Assembly: GCA_036927565.1 (NCBI GenBank)
Contig: JAYESD010000005.1
Location: 99,302,301 to 99,366,300 of the forward strand
Source of the DNA: Tuctoria greenei
Lineage: Eukaryota; Streptophyta; Magnoliopsida; Poales; Poaceae
Length of the DNA stretch: 64,000 bases
Direction: 5' to 3'
Positions 21,571 to 32,577 of the stretch are shown here, one piece after another. Below the pieces are notes generated by a model that was not told the DNA's origin, did no database searches, and worked only from the letters and a program-made list of their open reading frames with translations. Position 1 is the first letter of the stretch. Every line of letters begins with the position of its first letter. A program made the position numbers and the translations under genes.

Positions 21571-24500
21571 GCTTACTCCTCCGGTGGATCCAAATGGGTG
21601 CTAGACAGTGGATGCACCAACCACATGACCGGAGAAAGGAGGATGTTTGTGGAGTATGAAGTGAACCAGGACCCAAACGAAGGCATCTACTTTGGGGATA
21701 ACAGTCAAGGAAGGGTCCTCGGTACCGGTAAAATTGCAATATCCTCTGAACATACTCTTTCGCACGTTTTACACGTTGAATCTTTAGATTATAACCTGCT
21801 GTCCATATCTCAGTTATGTGACAAAGGTTATAATTGACTAACGAGGGTGTGACCGTCTCAAGGAGAAGTGATGGTTCCATTGCATTCAAGGGTATGTTAA
21901 AGGGAAAGCTTTATCTTGTTGACATCAACAAGGATAAAGCCGAACTCGACACATGCTTGATTGCAAAAACCAACATGGGTTGGCTGTGGCATAGACGGCT
22001 AGCACATGTTGGTATGAGGAACCTTCAAAAACTCCTCAAGGGCGATCACATCCGAGGTTTGAAAGATGTTGTGTTTGAGAAAGACAGGCCTTGTAGCGCG
22101 TGCCAAGCAGGAAAGCAAGTTGGAGCACAACATCCCGCAAAGAACATCATGACCACGACAAGACCGCTCGAACTACTTCATATGGACCTCTTCGGTCCAA
22201 TTGCTTACATAAGCATAGGCGGTAACAAATACGGTTTAGTCATTATTGATGATTTTTCCCCGCTTCACTTGGGTGTTCTTTTTGCATGACAAGTCAGAAA
22301 CACAAGGAACACTCAAGAAATTCTTCAAGCGAGCGCAAAACGAGTTCTCACTATCAATCAAGAGTATTCGGAGCGACAATGGCACGAAGTTCAAAAACAT
22401 ACAAGTGGAGGAGTACCTTGATGAGGAAGGAATCAAGCACGAATTCTCAGCGCCATACTCTCCACAACAAAACGGAGTTGCCGAAAGGAAGAATCGAACG
22501 CTCATAGAGATGGCAAGAACAATGCTCGATGAATACAAGACTTCGGATCGATTTTGGGCGGAAGCAATCAACACCGCCTGCCATGCCACAAATCGACTCT
22601 ATCTTCATCGACTACTAAAGAAGACCCCCTATGAGCTACTCACCGGTAACAAACCGAACATTTCATATTTTCGAGTTTTCGGTTCTCCTTGCTATATTTT
22701 GAACAAGAAGCCCAGGACCTCAAAGTTCGCTTCGAAGTCCGATGAAGGTTTCTTGCTTGGTTATGATTCGAACACTTACGCCTATCGTGTTTTCAACAAG
22801 GCCTCCGGACTTGTTGAAGTGGCACGTGACGTAGTGTTCGATGAAACTAATGGCTCCCAAAAGGAGCAAGTTGATCAATGTGAATTAGGTAATGAGGAAG
22901 CCCCCTATCAAGCAATAAAGAGGATGGCCCTAGGCGAAGTACGACCACAAGAGTCATCGACACAAATACAAGAGGAAAGTGAACCACAAGAGGAGATCAA
23001 CAATCAAGGGGGAGCCTCGATACAAGATCAATCACAAGAATATGAACATGATCAACAAATCATTGAGGACAACAACTCAGGGGGAGAAGAAGATGATCAC
23101 CAACATACGACCCCCCAAGTGCCACACCCAAGAGTACACCAATGCATTCAAAGGGATCATCCAATCGACAACATCATCGGCGACATCCAAAAAGGAGTAA
23201 CCACTAGATCTCGTATAGCAAATTTTTGTGAACATTACTCGTTTGTCTCCTTTTTGGAACCCCGCAGGACTGAGGATGCATTAAAGGATCCGGACTGGGT
23301 GGTGGCAATGCAAGAAGAGTTGAACAATTTCAAGAGAAACGAGGTTTGGGAACTTGTGTAAAGACCCAATGCAAACATAGTCGGCACAAAATGGGTCTTC
23401 CGCAACAAACAAGATGAACACGGGGTGGTGACAAGAAACAAGGCACGACTTGTGGCCAAAGGTTACTCACAAGTCGAAGGTTTGGATTTTGATGAGACCT
23501 TTGCTCCAGTAGCTAGGCTTGAATCAATTAGAATATTACTTGCATATGCTACTCACCATGATTTCAAGCTGTACCAAATGGACGTAAAAAGCGCCTTCCT
23601 CAACGGACCGATCAAGGAAGAGGTGTACGTGGAGCAACCACCCGGATTTGAAGACGAAGAGTTCCCCGACCACGTGTATAAACTGCGTAAGGCTCTCTAT
23701 GGCCTCAAACAAGCTCCTAGAGCTTGGTATGAGTGTCTTAGAGATTTTTTAATTGATAATGGCTTTCAAATTGGCAAAGTAGATTATACACTATTCACGA
23801 AAAATCTGAATAATGATCTTTTCATTTGCCAAATCTATGTTGATGATATAATTTTTGGATCAACTAATCAATCTTTCTGTGAAGAGTTTAGTAAAATTAT
23901 GACAGACAGATTTGAAATGTCAATGATGGGAGAATTAAAGTACTTCTTGGGATTCCAAGTGCGGCAACAAAGGGAAGGAACGTTCATAAGCCAAACCAAG
24001 TACACACAGGACATCCTCAAGAAGTTTGGCATGGACAAGGCAAAGCCCATTAAGACTCCCATGGCAACGAATGGTCACTTGGACCTCAATGAAGATGGAC
24101 CGAGCGTCGACCAAAAGGTATATCGCTCTATGATTGGATCTTTACTTTACTTATGTGCATCTAGGCCAGACATTATGTTGAGTGTATGTTTGTGTGCAAG
24201 ATTTCAAGCCAACCCTAAGGAATGTCATTTGACAGCCGTAAAGAGAATCCTAAGATATTTAGTTCATACACCCAACCTTGGTCTTTGGTACCCAAAAGGT
24301 TCAAAATTCAATCTCATTGGGTATTCCGATGCAGATTATGCAGGGTGCAAGGTTGATAGAAAAAGCACTTCTGGCACTTGCCAATTCCTAGGAAGATCCT
24401 TAGTTTCTTGGTCATCCAAGAAACAGAATTCCATTGCATTATCCACAGCCGAAGCGGAGTATGTTGCAGCCGGGAGTTGTTGTGCACAACTCCTTTGGAT

Positions 24501-24788
24501 GCGACAAACTCTAAGGGATTACGGTTACAATATGAACCGTATCCTCTTCTTTGTGACAATGAGAGTGCCATTAAAATAGCCCACAATCCAGTTGAGCACT
24601 CTAGAACTAAACACATTGACATAAGACACCATTTCTTGAGAGACCATTCCATGAAAGGAGACATATCCATCTCTCATGTCAACACCCAAAAACAATTGGC
24701 CGACATATTCACCAAGCCACTTGATGAAAAACGTTTTTGCGAACTCCGAAATGAGCTAAACATCCTTGATTCTCGGAGTGTGGCTTGA
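21571..24788 (+). pseudogene. pol: S1 Pol, complete in extent but broken at four places
   Basis: All copia domains are present in order. Protease has DSGC at 21604. The integrase zinc domain is at about 21960-22120 (H, H, C, C). The integrase core has Asp in HMDLFGP, Asp in IRSDNGT and Glu in PQQNGVAERKN. Reverse transcriptase has YVDD at 23836-23847, and RNase H has SDADYAG, TAEAEY and DNES. Relative to gag the frame is +1. Lesions are a frame change with TGA at 21835-21837, one extra C in the run near 22257-22261, an in-frame TAA at 23359-23361, and a one-base loss near 24545. Catalytic residues are otherwise normal. The frame opens right after a splice-acceptor-like TTTGTTTTTGCAG (21558-21570). 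Confidence 0.92.
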
Positions 24789-25770
24789 AAAGTTGCATAC
24801 CTGTATGATTGCTTCAAAATATTGATTGAATTGTGAGAATTTTTCCTCCCCATTTTTTCTCTCGAAAAACTATGTCAATTATTAGATCTTGATGAATTTT
24901 TGATCATAGTATGATTGTTGTTTGCTTACTGATCAAATTCATCAGGATTACTTGAATTGTTTTGCCTCTCTACCCTCAATTATTGGACCTTCAAATATAT
25001 ATGAATGGGCTATGCATTCTCTCCTGGTGACCACGGACAAGTCCGTGGTTACCCGGACTAGTCCGCCCTTGCAGACTAGTCCGCCGTGTGCCGGTTAGGC
25101 CGGACTAGTCCGACAGACCACGGACTAGTCCGATTTAGGTCTCTAGAGGACTTCGGACTAGTCCGGTCATGTCCGGACTTGTCCGATTTTTCGTGTCCAT
25201 AACCCTAGCCGCCACCAAACCCTAATCTCTTCACCCCACACTCTCCTCCAAGCTTTCTCTCTCTTGCGCTCGAGCTCCCAAGGTGAATCCTTGATTCCTC
25301 CGTCGAAAAGCCTCAAACTTGGGCGGAGATTAAGCTTGAAGACTCGGGGATTGAAGTTAGCGGACAAGTCCGGCCTCCAACCCCCACATTTTCAAGCTTT
25401 CTTGGATTTCTTGGTAAATTTTCCTCAAACCCTAAGAAATCTCTAATTTCTCCATTGCTTATCGTTTGGCCTAGCATTCCTCACTAGTTGCATGTCCAGT
25501 TGATGTACTATGTGTATGCTAGACTAGCTATCTCATTAGGGATCAATTTTTATCCAGTTTGTTAGGTTTTTGCTGATGAACACCGGACTAGTCCGGTCCA
25601 GGTACGGACAAGTCCGGTCCCCCGGACTAGTCCGTGCCTGAGCACCGGACAAGTCCGATGTTTCTGAACCAAAACCTAATTCTTTAATTCCCTATTGCCT
25701 TCCATTGCCATCTTACCTCACAAATACCTTGTATAACTTGTCTTTTCTCTTGATCACTCATTCTCAGATC
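24789..25770 (+). other. S1 spacer between pol and ORF3, with palindromes
   Basis: About 12 copies of the palindromic motif lie at 25028-25190, 25362-25375 and 25583-25660. The last 45 bases before the ORF3 ATG are pyrimidine-rich and end CATTCTCAG at 25767, a good 3' splice site. S2 has the equivalent CTCTTGTGTCAG. No protein-coding potential is seen in the spacer itself. Confidence 0.7.
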
Positions 25771-27333
25771 ATGTCGAGCTCCGACAATGAAATCTCCGAT
25801 TTCGAGGCCGAGTTGGACCACGAGGTGGCACCTCGGCCCTCGACGGGTCTTGGCAAGAAACGCCAAGAGAGACCCTCCGAGCCTGCTCCCTCACCTCCTC
25901 AGGTTCGGAGGAAGGTGTGTGTCAAGAAGGCCGCCTCCAAGGCTGCTCCTCAGTCAAGTGGCCCTCGCCAAGCTAAAGGGAAGGGCAAGGGGGTTGCCAC
26001 AGGGCCTGTTGGGCCCCTAAAGCTGCATACTCCCAGAGAAGGGGTCCGGGACCCCAATGAGGAGAGATTCAATGGCAAGGGTAGTGATGTGGCCATGAAG
26101 CTGAGAAGTGTGGATTACTATGCAAGGCCCAAGCAAGCAGCAGATGGCAGATTTTGGTCAAACTTCCATGCTGACTTCTATAAGCTTGTTTACTTGCCGA
26201 TGAAGACCCCAGTGGTGCGCAGTCAATGGATTGACTGGGCCCACCTTGAGAAGAGGAAATGTGCAGCTTTTGATGAAGTGATACAAGCTGCAGAGAGACA
26301 TGGGCTGAAGGATCTGCTTGCCTTCAGATATAATTGGAATGATGAAGTGATTGCACAATTCTATGCAACGTGCCACTTCTCAGGTGAAGAGGAAGAAAGT
26401 GTGACTTGGATGACTCATGGATCCAAGTATTCCATCACTCAAGAAGAGTTTGCCCGCCTGCTGCATCTTGACTCCGAGGAAGATGACCACCTCATTATCC
26501 ACAACATTGGGGTCATTGAGAGGGATGGAATGCAGTTCATGTATGAGCCCTCCTCCAAGTTTGTCCCTCCCTCCACAAAGAACATGAAGCCTTTCTTTGT
26601 GGTCCTCAACAGAGTCCTCAGGAAGACGATTGCTCCCAAGGATGGTGATGCAGGGAGTGTGCAAGGCTACCTCCGGACCCTGATGAAGGTCATCAGCAAG
26701 AAAAGGCAATTTGATGTTGCAGACTATATCTGGAATGATATGGTCAATATCTCGAGCACCCCCAACCGATCCTGTGGCTATGCCCCTTACTTGATGTTCA
26801 TGATTGAGAAGGTCACAGGGATAGAGTTTGTGAAGGATGTGGGGCACACTCCACTGAGGCCTCAGAAGCCTCAGTCCGTGAGTGTCCAGGCTGCTCCATC
26901 GCCGGCCTCAAGCCCCGAGGTGCCGGCAAGGCAAGGAGAAGCTGCCAGGGCTACTCCTCCCTCCAGGGAAGCCCCTCAGAAAGGATCCGCCAGTGGGATC
27001 CTCAAGTACTTGGCTGCAATCTTCTCCTCCTGCAAGAAAACTGAAGTGAAGCTTCACAAGCTAAATCAAAAGAGGAGGGAAGACATGAAGTACATAAAAG
27101 CAAATGTGAAGCAGCTGAGTGAGAAGCTGGAGATCAATCCAATTGGATCTCCAGCAATTTCTGAAGATTCTGATCCAAACATCACCGAGCTCAGCCCCTT
27201 GACCCCTTCCGAGCTTGCCTATTTTGGCATTGGGGGCTCGAGCAGCTCCGCTCCTCCTCCTACCTCTCAACCTCGTCAAGCCGAAAGCGATGAAGATGAT
27301 GAAGACGACGAGAGGACTGACAGCGAAGAGTGA
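25771..27333 (+). CDS. S1 ORF3, intact 520-residue protein after pol
   Basis: The ATG at 25771 follows a splice-acceptor-like sequence. Residues 1-80 are low complexity: acidic first, then Arg/Lys- and Pro-rich. Residues about 100-370 form a compact conserved region shared with S2 (FRYNWNDEVIAQFY, TWMTHGSKYSIT, KNMKPFFVVLNRVLRK, WNDMVNIS). A Pro/Ala/Ser linker, a short Lys-rich helical segment (about 410-450) and a very acidic tail follow. I see no signal peptide or membrane segment, so it does not look like a typical envelope glycoprotein, although its position is that of the Sirevirus envelope-like ORF. Function unknown. It has stayed open while pol was lost, and an older copy (1850-2994) shows it is a family trait. 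Confidence 0.85.
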   Translation: MSSSDNEISDFEAELDHEVAPRPSTGLGKKRQERPSEPAPSPPQVRRKVCVKKAASKAAPQSSGPRQAKGKGKGVATGPVGPLKLHTPREGVRDPNEERFNGKGSDVAMKLRSVDYYARPKQAADGRFWSNFHADFYKLVYLPMKTPVVRSQWIDWAHLEKRKCAAFDEVIQAAERHGLKDLLAFRYNWNDEVIAQFYATCHFSGEEEESVTWMTHGSKYSITQEEFARLLHLDSEEDDHLIIHNIGVIERDGMQFMYEPSSKFVPPSTKNMKPFFVVLNRVLRKTIAPKDGDAGSVQGYLRTLMKVISKKRQFDVADYIWNDMVNISSTPNRSCGYAPYLMFMIEKVTGIEFVKDVGHTPLRPQKPQSVSVQAAPSPASSPEVPARQGEAARATPPSREAPQKGSASGILKYLAAIFSSCKKTEVKLHKLNQKRREDMKYIKANVKQLSEKLEINPIGSPAISEDSDPNITELSPLTPSELAYFGIGGSSSSAPPPTSQPRQAESDEDDEDDERTDSEE

Positions 27334-27375
27334 AGCCCTAGGATCTTCCTCTCTCTCTCTTTTTGGTGTCTTGAT

Positions 27376-27402
27376 GCCAAAGGGGGAGAGATTGAGGGGG
27401 AG
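27376..27402 (+). other. S1 internal polypurine tracts
   Basis: AAAGGGGGAGAG and then GAGGGGGAG directly follow the block TTGGTGTCTTGATGCC, 40 bp after the ORF3 stop. The same block and tract occur in S2. Extra PPT copies far from the LTR are a Sirevirus signature and may prime second plus strands. Confidence 0.75.
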
Positions 27403-27776
27403 TCTCTAAGCTCTAGCTGAATAGGATGCGAGGAGAGAGCTATCTATGTTTTTTTAATTGTGATTGTATTTGCTTAACTCTCGTTTCATATCATGTTTGG
27501 TCCTGTGATGAATTGCTCAATTAATTTGTAAGTGTGTGATGCAATCTGAGTTTTTGCTCCTGAAATGCCATATTCACTTGATATTAGTTGGAAAATAAAA
27601 AAATTCTGTTATCCTTAATGCATTCATGCTCTTAGTATGCATCCCACCATAAAGAATGCACATATGAATAATTATCTTGTTGCCTGATGCATTTTTTGAG
27701 TCATATGTGCATACTTTATGAAAATCTCATTTTATACCTCATTTTGTGAAATCTCAGTTGGTTGTCATCAATCACC

Positions 27777-27790
27777 AAAAAGGGGGAGAT
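27777..27790 (+). other. S1 polypurine tract at the 3' LTR
   Basis: AAAAAGGGGGAGAT ends at the base before the 3' LTR and is the expected plus-strand primer. Confidence 0.88.
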
Positions 27791-29351
27791 TGAAAGTGCA
27801 TCTAGGACTCCCTTGTGGGTTTTGGATGATTTATGACAAGCAATTGGGATCCTAATCCTTTTGTTGAGATGAATGCAGGAAAATGATGAAAAATGAGTAA
27901 AATGCCAAAAAGTGGGAAATTGAGAAGGAGAATGAATTTGAGCTCAAGAAGAAGAAATTAGTGGATTAGTATGTATGGAGTGTGTTAAGGAAACACACCC
28001 AAGAGCTCAATCTCACTTTATCACACATACACAATGCACAAAACCATACAGGACCGGACAAGTCCGATATCAACCGGACTAGTCCGATATCACATTCTGC
28101 ACAAGATCGGACAAGTCCGGTCCCCACCGGACTAGTCCGATATCTCTCTGTTCCACTTCGGACTAGTCCTCCCCAGTGCGGACTAGTCCTCAACACAATG
28201 CACAAGTCACTAGATCGGACAAGTCCGGTCACTACCGGACTAGTCCGATTCCCTTTCTGATCCACTTCGGACAAGTCCGGTGACCACACGGACTAGTCCG
28301 ATTTACACTCTGTTCTAAATCGGACAAGTCCTCCAAGTGCGGACTTGTCGTTCAAAACACTTAGGGTTTCACAGGTCCGGACAAGTCCGATGTCAACCGG
28401 ACAAGTCCGAAGATTTCCAGCAACGAAATCGGACAAGTCCGTTTTTCAATCGGACTAGTCCGATATTCCTGGACACTTAGGGTTTGCTTCTCACAGCACA
28501 CCGGACTAGTCCGGTCTCCACCACGGACTAGTCCGATCTTTCTAAACCCTAACGGTAATGTCTAGAAACCCCATATAAATAGAGGTGGATGGCCCACTTT
28601 TAAACTCTCTCGAACCCTAGCGCCGTCACACCTCCCAAGAGACTCAAAAACCATCTCTCTCCACGAAGTTGAGTGCAAAATCGATCAATCTTTTGAAGAT
28701 CACTTGTAGATCATTGGAGAGGCACTTTGCACACGATTGAGCTCTTGGTTTGAATCTCTAACACACTCTTGCATCTCAATTTGTATATTTCGAAGTGTGT
28801 TATTGGTGTTTTTGAAACTTGTAATCAAGGGAGCTCTCAACTTGTGAGATCGCCCCTTCAACTTGGTGATTTACCCCTGTGTGATTAGTGGAAGAGGATC
28901 GGCCTTCGTGGCGATCCGACGAGGGAAGGGTTGGTAAAGACCCGGTCCTTTTGTGGGCTCCTCAACGTGGACGTAGGCTGCCTTCGTGGTAACTGAACCA
29001 CGGGATAAATCTTGTGTCTTGTTCGTTTGTGTTCATCATTCTAGTTGATCAACATTATCTAGGGTTTGATTCATTTTGTTGAATTGAAGTTAAATAGTGA
29101 ACAAGAATCATACTTGCGATAAAACTTAACATACAACTATTGAACTGTCATTATAGTTTATATTTCCGCTGCAAACGACAACGAAACAATCAAATTGACC
29201 TAACTTGATCAACCTAGCCCGTGAAATCCGGACTAGTCCGCACTTTACCGGACTAGTCCGATATATCTGGATTTGACCTTTTTGTTGAAATGCTACAGGA
29301 ACCGAGAAATTCAAGAAGGCCTATTCACCCCCCCCTCTAGGCCTACATTCA
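27791..29351 (+). repeat. S1 3' LTR
   Basis: Identical to the 5' LTR except T/C at 17738 versus 27998, G/A at 19030 versus 29290, and one additional C in the homopolymer near 29330. Followed directly by the target duplication AGTAT. Confidence 0.95.
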
Positions 29352-29612
29352 AGTATATTGTATGAAGATGGTAGTATGTAGATGTGTGGTACAGTTTTCT
29401 GTCACGGGTCAAGAGTCTTAGGTTCAGTTTAGATGGTAGTCTTTAGACGTGTGGATTAGTTTTCTGTCTCCGCCCTCTCCCCTTCCTTGCGTCGCCCTCG
29501 CCGCCGCCCCTACCCTGCACCGCCTCATCCCCTCTACTGTCCCCTCCCTGCGCTGCCAACATAACAATGAAACTTATAATGATTTGTCAGCTTTGAAGGT
29601 ATACTCTCAAAC

Positions 29613-30755
29613 ATGGATGAAGACGGCACTTGGATGTATACTGATTGGAAAAAGAATGGGAGGCACTCAGAGGAGTGGTTCACCAAGACGAATGCTTTCA
29701 TAGAACGAGCTTTCTCATCGTCAAACAGCAGCAAGGTGCGGTGCCCATGTATCAAATGTCAGAATGCGAAGTGTTTCGACAAAGTAACGTTGATGTATCA
29801 CTTGTGTGGAAACAGTTTCATGCAGCGTTATGAGTTGTGGACATTTCATGGTGAGACACCTTCTCGGGTCGTAGAAGATCGAGATGAGGATGACATCACT
29901 GGGGTCAATAGGATGGACGAGATGCTTGAAGCCATAAATCGTTATTTGACGGAGGATCCTCCTACAGCAGAGTCTAAAGAGTTCTTCAAGCTTGTCGAAG
30001 CTTCTGAACGGCCGTTGCATGAACACACTATAGTGACAATCCTCAGTTTCATGACTAGATTTATGGCAATTAAGTCTAAGTATTCCTTCTCCAATAACTG
30101 CTATAATGATCTCGTCAAATTGATCAGCGATGTCATTTCACAGCCTCATAAATTGCCTAAAGATGTGTATCATTCTAAGAAATTTATTTTTGGGCTTGGG
30201 ATGGACTATGAGAAGATTGATATGCTCCCAGACAACTGCATGCTTTTCTAGAAAGAGCATGCCAACGAGAACAAGTGTTTCAAATGTGATAAAGCCAGAT
30301 TTGTCGAAGTTGTTAATGATGACAGTACAAAAGTAATGACTGAAGTCGCACTGAAGCAGCTTCGCTACTTGCCTGTCACACCTAGGTTAAAGCACTTGTT
30401 TCTCTCAAAAAAAAAATAGCCAGACACATGAGGTGGCACAAAGAAGGTCGATGTGAGAACAATGGATGATGGTGCATTCGTTCGACGGTGAGGCTTGGAA
30501 AGAGCTTGACCGCCTCGATCTAGATTTTGCCAAAGACAGGAGAAATATTCGTATCGGGTTGGCGACAGATGGCTTCTCACCGTTCAGTACAAACGCAACA
30601 CTATACTCTTGTTGGCCTATGTTCGCAATTCTGTACAACTTACCACCATCTCTTTGTATGAAGTATGAGTTCATGTTCCTTTGCCTTATTTTACCTGGAC
30701 CACATCATCCTGGTTCACGACTGAACGTGATGTTGAAGTCGTTTATTGAAGAGTT
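29613..30755 (+). pseudogene. CACTA-1 TNP2-type transposase, 5' half
   Basis: The ATG at 29613 opens a transposase-associated domain: MDEDGTWMY, then CPCIKCQNAK with zinc-type cysteines, a VR.HL-like stretch and a Tyr..Trp..HGE motif (about residues 1-90). The DDE transposase domain begins further on (GLATDGFSPF, WPMF...YNLPPS, PGPHHPGS). Lesions are a TAG at 30249-30251 in a frame otherwise continuing, a TAG after an A run at 30417, and frame changes around 30450. A2 cuts the frame at 30755, right after the PG motif; the target duplication GAGTT lies at 30751-30755. Confidence 0.88.
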
Positions 30756-32516
30756 TGTGAGACCTATGTGTGTTGAATACATTGGCTATGGCGATAAAAG
30801 TTTTGAATACTACCAAAATACCTTTATCATCAAGGTCCGACTCTAGGTCCGAGCTCCAGCAAGGTCCGACGATAGGTCCGACATGTTTTGGGTAGCTCCG
30901 ACAAGGTCCAACGTAAGGTCTGACTTGTTTTTTCTAGATCCGACTTATTTGTCTAGGTCTTACTAGCTTTGGTTAACTACGGCTCTAGGTCCGACTAGCT
31001 TTGGTAAGCTCCAGCGCTAGGTTCGACTAGATTTGGTAAGCTCCGGTGCTAGCTCCTGCTAGCTTTGGTAAGCTCCAACGCTAGGTCCTGCTAGCTTTGG
31101 TAAGCTCCGGTTTAACGTCTGGTTAGCTTTGGCAAGGTTCGGAGCTTATCGTAAAGGTTCTACTTTTAACTTGCAATGATTCGTACTTACTTTACATTGA
31201 TGGAAAGTTTGCTTAGTAATCTTTTACTAAGTTTTTTGTGTGTTTTGGTTGTTATGGTTGATTCTTTTTATGGTTTGCAACATGCTTATGTGAGGTGCTC
31301 ACGTAAGGTGTTGTGGTTTCGGAACTAACGAGAGTCAAGTCGAGGACTTGTGCTCAAAAGTATTGGTTGGTTGTACATGTTCAGGTGTTGCTTGAGTTCA
31401 AGACATGGCTGGTGATGGGATGCATTGAACTAGTCTTAGGGAGAAGATGAGGTTCAACAACCAAGTTCGGGCGGAATTGTGGTTGAGTTGATCGGGAGGT
31501 CGCACAGCATGTATGAATCAAGAACAATGCATATGAAGGTATCATGGACGTCGTTGGAAGATGTTTCCGAATATGCAAGGAGTGCATGGACGTGGCTAAA
31601 TGGTTCTGAGGCGTGATGAAGAGATGTGGATGTAAAGAATTGGTCAGAAAGGTCCAAGTGACTAGGTTATGGACTCAGGCTGCGGCTGAGGCGTGTTTGA
31701 CTCAAATATGGAATGTTTTGAGTTGGTTATGATAGGATTTCATGTGGGTCATAAATTTTAGTTGTTTTAGGAATGTGGTATACATTCCTAAGGTGTTTGG
31801 AAGTCTTAAGATTGCTTCTATCTGCGTATAGAAGTGTCTTGAGCAGTTATGGAATGTTTCGATTCGTGAACGGAGTAGGATTAGAGTCCTGATTTGAGTT
31901 GAGTTGGCCTCTGGGCTGGTTATATAAGAAAGGGGGGTCAGAGATCGTAGTGGACAACTTTTGGGTTGTTCCTCATGTGTTATATTGAATAAAAACCATA
32001 CTTTAAAGGAACTTTTGTGCCTTGTTCGTCCGAATTGTTCCATTTCTCATCGAGTTTTCTGCACAACACTACCTTTCTTTGGTGGTTTTATCATAACTTG
32101 AGTTTTACAGATCCAATTGACATGATTTTTTTTCTTGTATTCACAACTGGATTATCTATCATCTGTCAAATTTTCACGGTCATTGGATTTGTGGTTTCTG
32201 ATCTACACGAGTTTTTTTGCAATGTTCTAGAACTGTTTTTCTCGGGTAGTTTATATTGACCTTTGTTCGATCTTTTGATCGTAACTTGAGTTTCTCTCAA
32301 CGGATCTGAGTCATTCTTGTCGTGTCGTTTTTGTGACTTGATTCTCTCTGATATCTATTACTTTTGTCACGGCAAAACACTTTTAGATTAGTCTCAAACA
32401 CGATTTCTTTAACAGATCGTTTTCTACTGAAGAGTTTTCATTGCTTCCGCTGAAAAAGTTTTAAATCTACCATTCACCCCCCTCTGGTTGCTTTTCACGT
32501 GCTCTTCGATCCTAAA
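30756..32516 (+). repeat. A2 5' LTR
   Basis: Starts TGTGAGACC and ends GATCCTAAA. It holds the GGTCCGAC/AGCTTTGG array at about 30830-31150, a TATA box at about 31920 and AATAAA near 31989. Confidence 0.9.
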
Positions 32517-32518
32517 AT

Positions 32519-32530
32519 TGGTATAAGAGC
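32519..32530 (+). other. A2 primer-binding site
   Basis: TGGTATAAGAGC, one mismatch from the initiator Met-tRNA complement, two bases after the LTR. Confidence 0.78.
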
Positions 32531-32577
32531 CACGTGCTCTAATATTTGTGATTTTAACATGGTTTTGACTTATCATC

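Larger units (their letters stand above)
17531..29351 (+). mobile_element. S1: recent full-length Sirevirus-like copia element (family S) with ORF3
   Basis: S1 is flanked by AGTAT at 17526-17530 and 29352-29356. Its LTRs (1560 and 1561 bp) differ by two substitutions and one C in a homopolymer. The order is LTR, PBS, gag, pol, spacer, ORF3, two sets of purine tracts, LTR. Gag and ORF3 are open; pol has several lesions. The extra ORF after pol, the coiled-coil gag and the duplicated PPT place it with Sireviruses. It lies in CACTA-1 between the 5' GC-rich region and the transposase start. Two substitutions over about 1560 sites imply an insertion far younger than any other element here. Confidence 0.95.
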
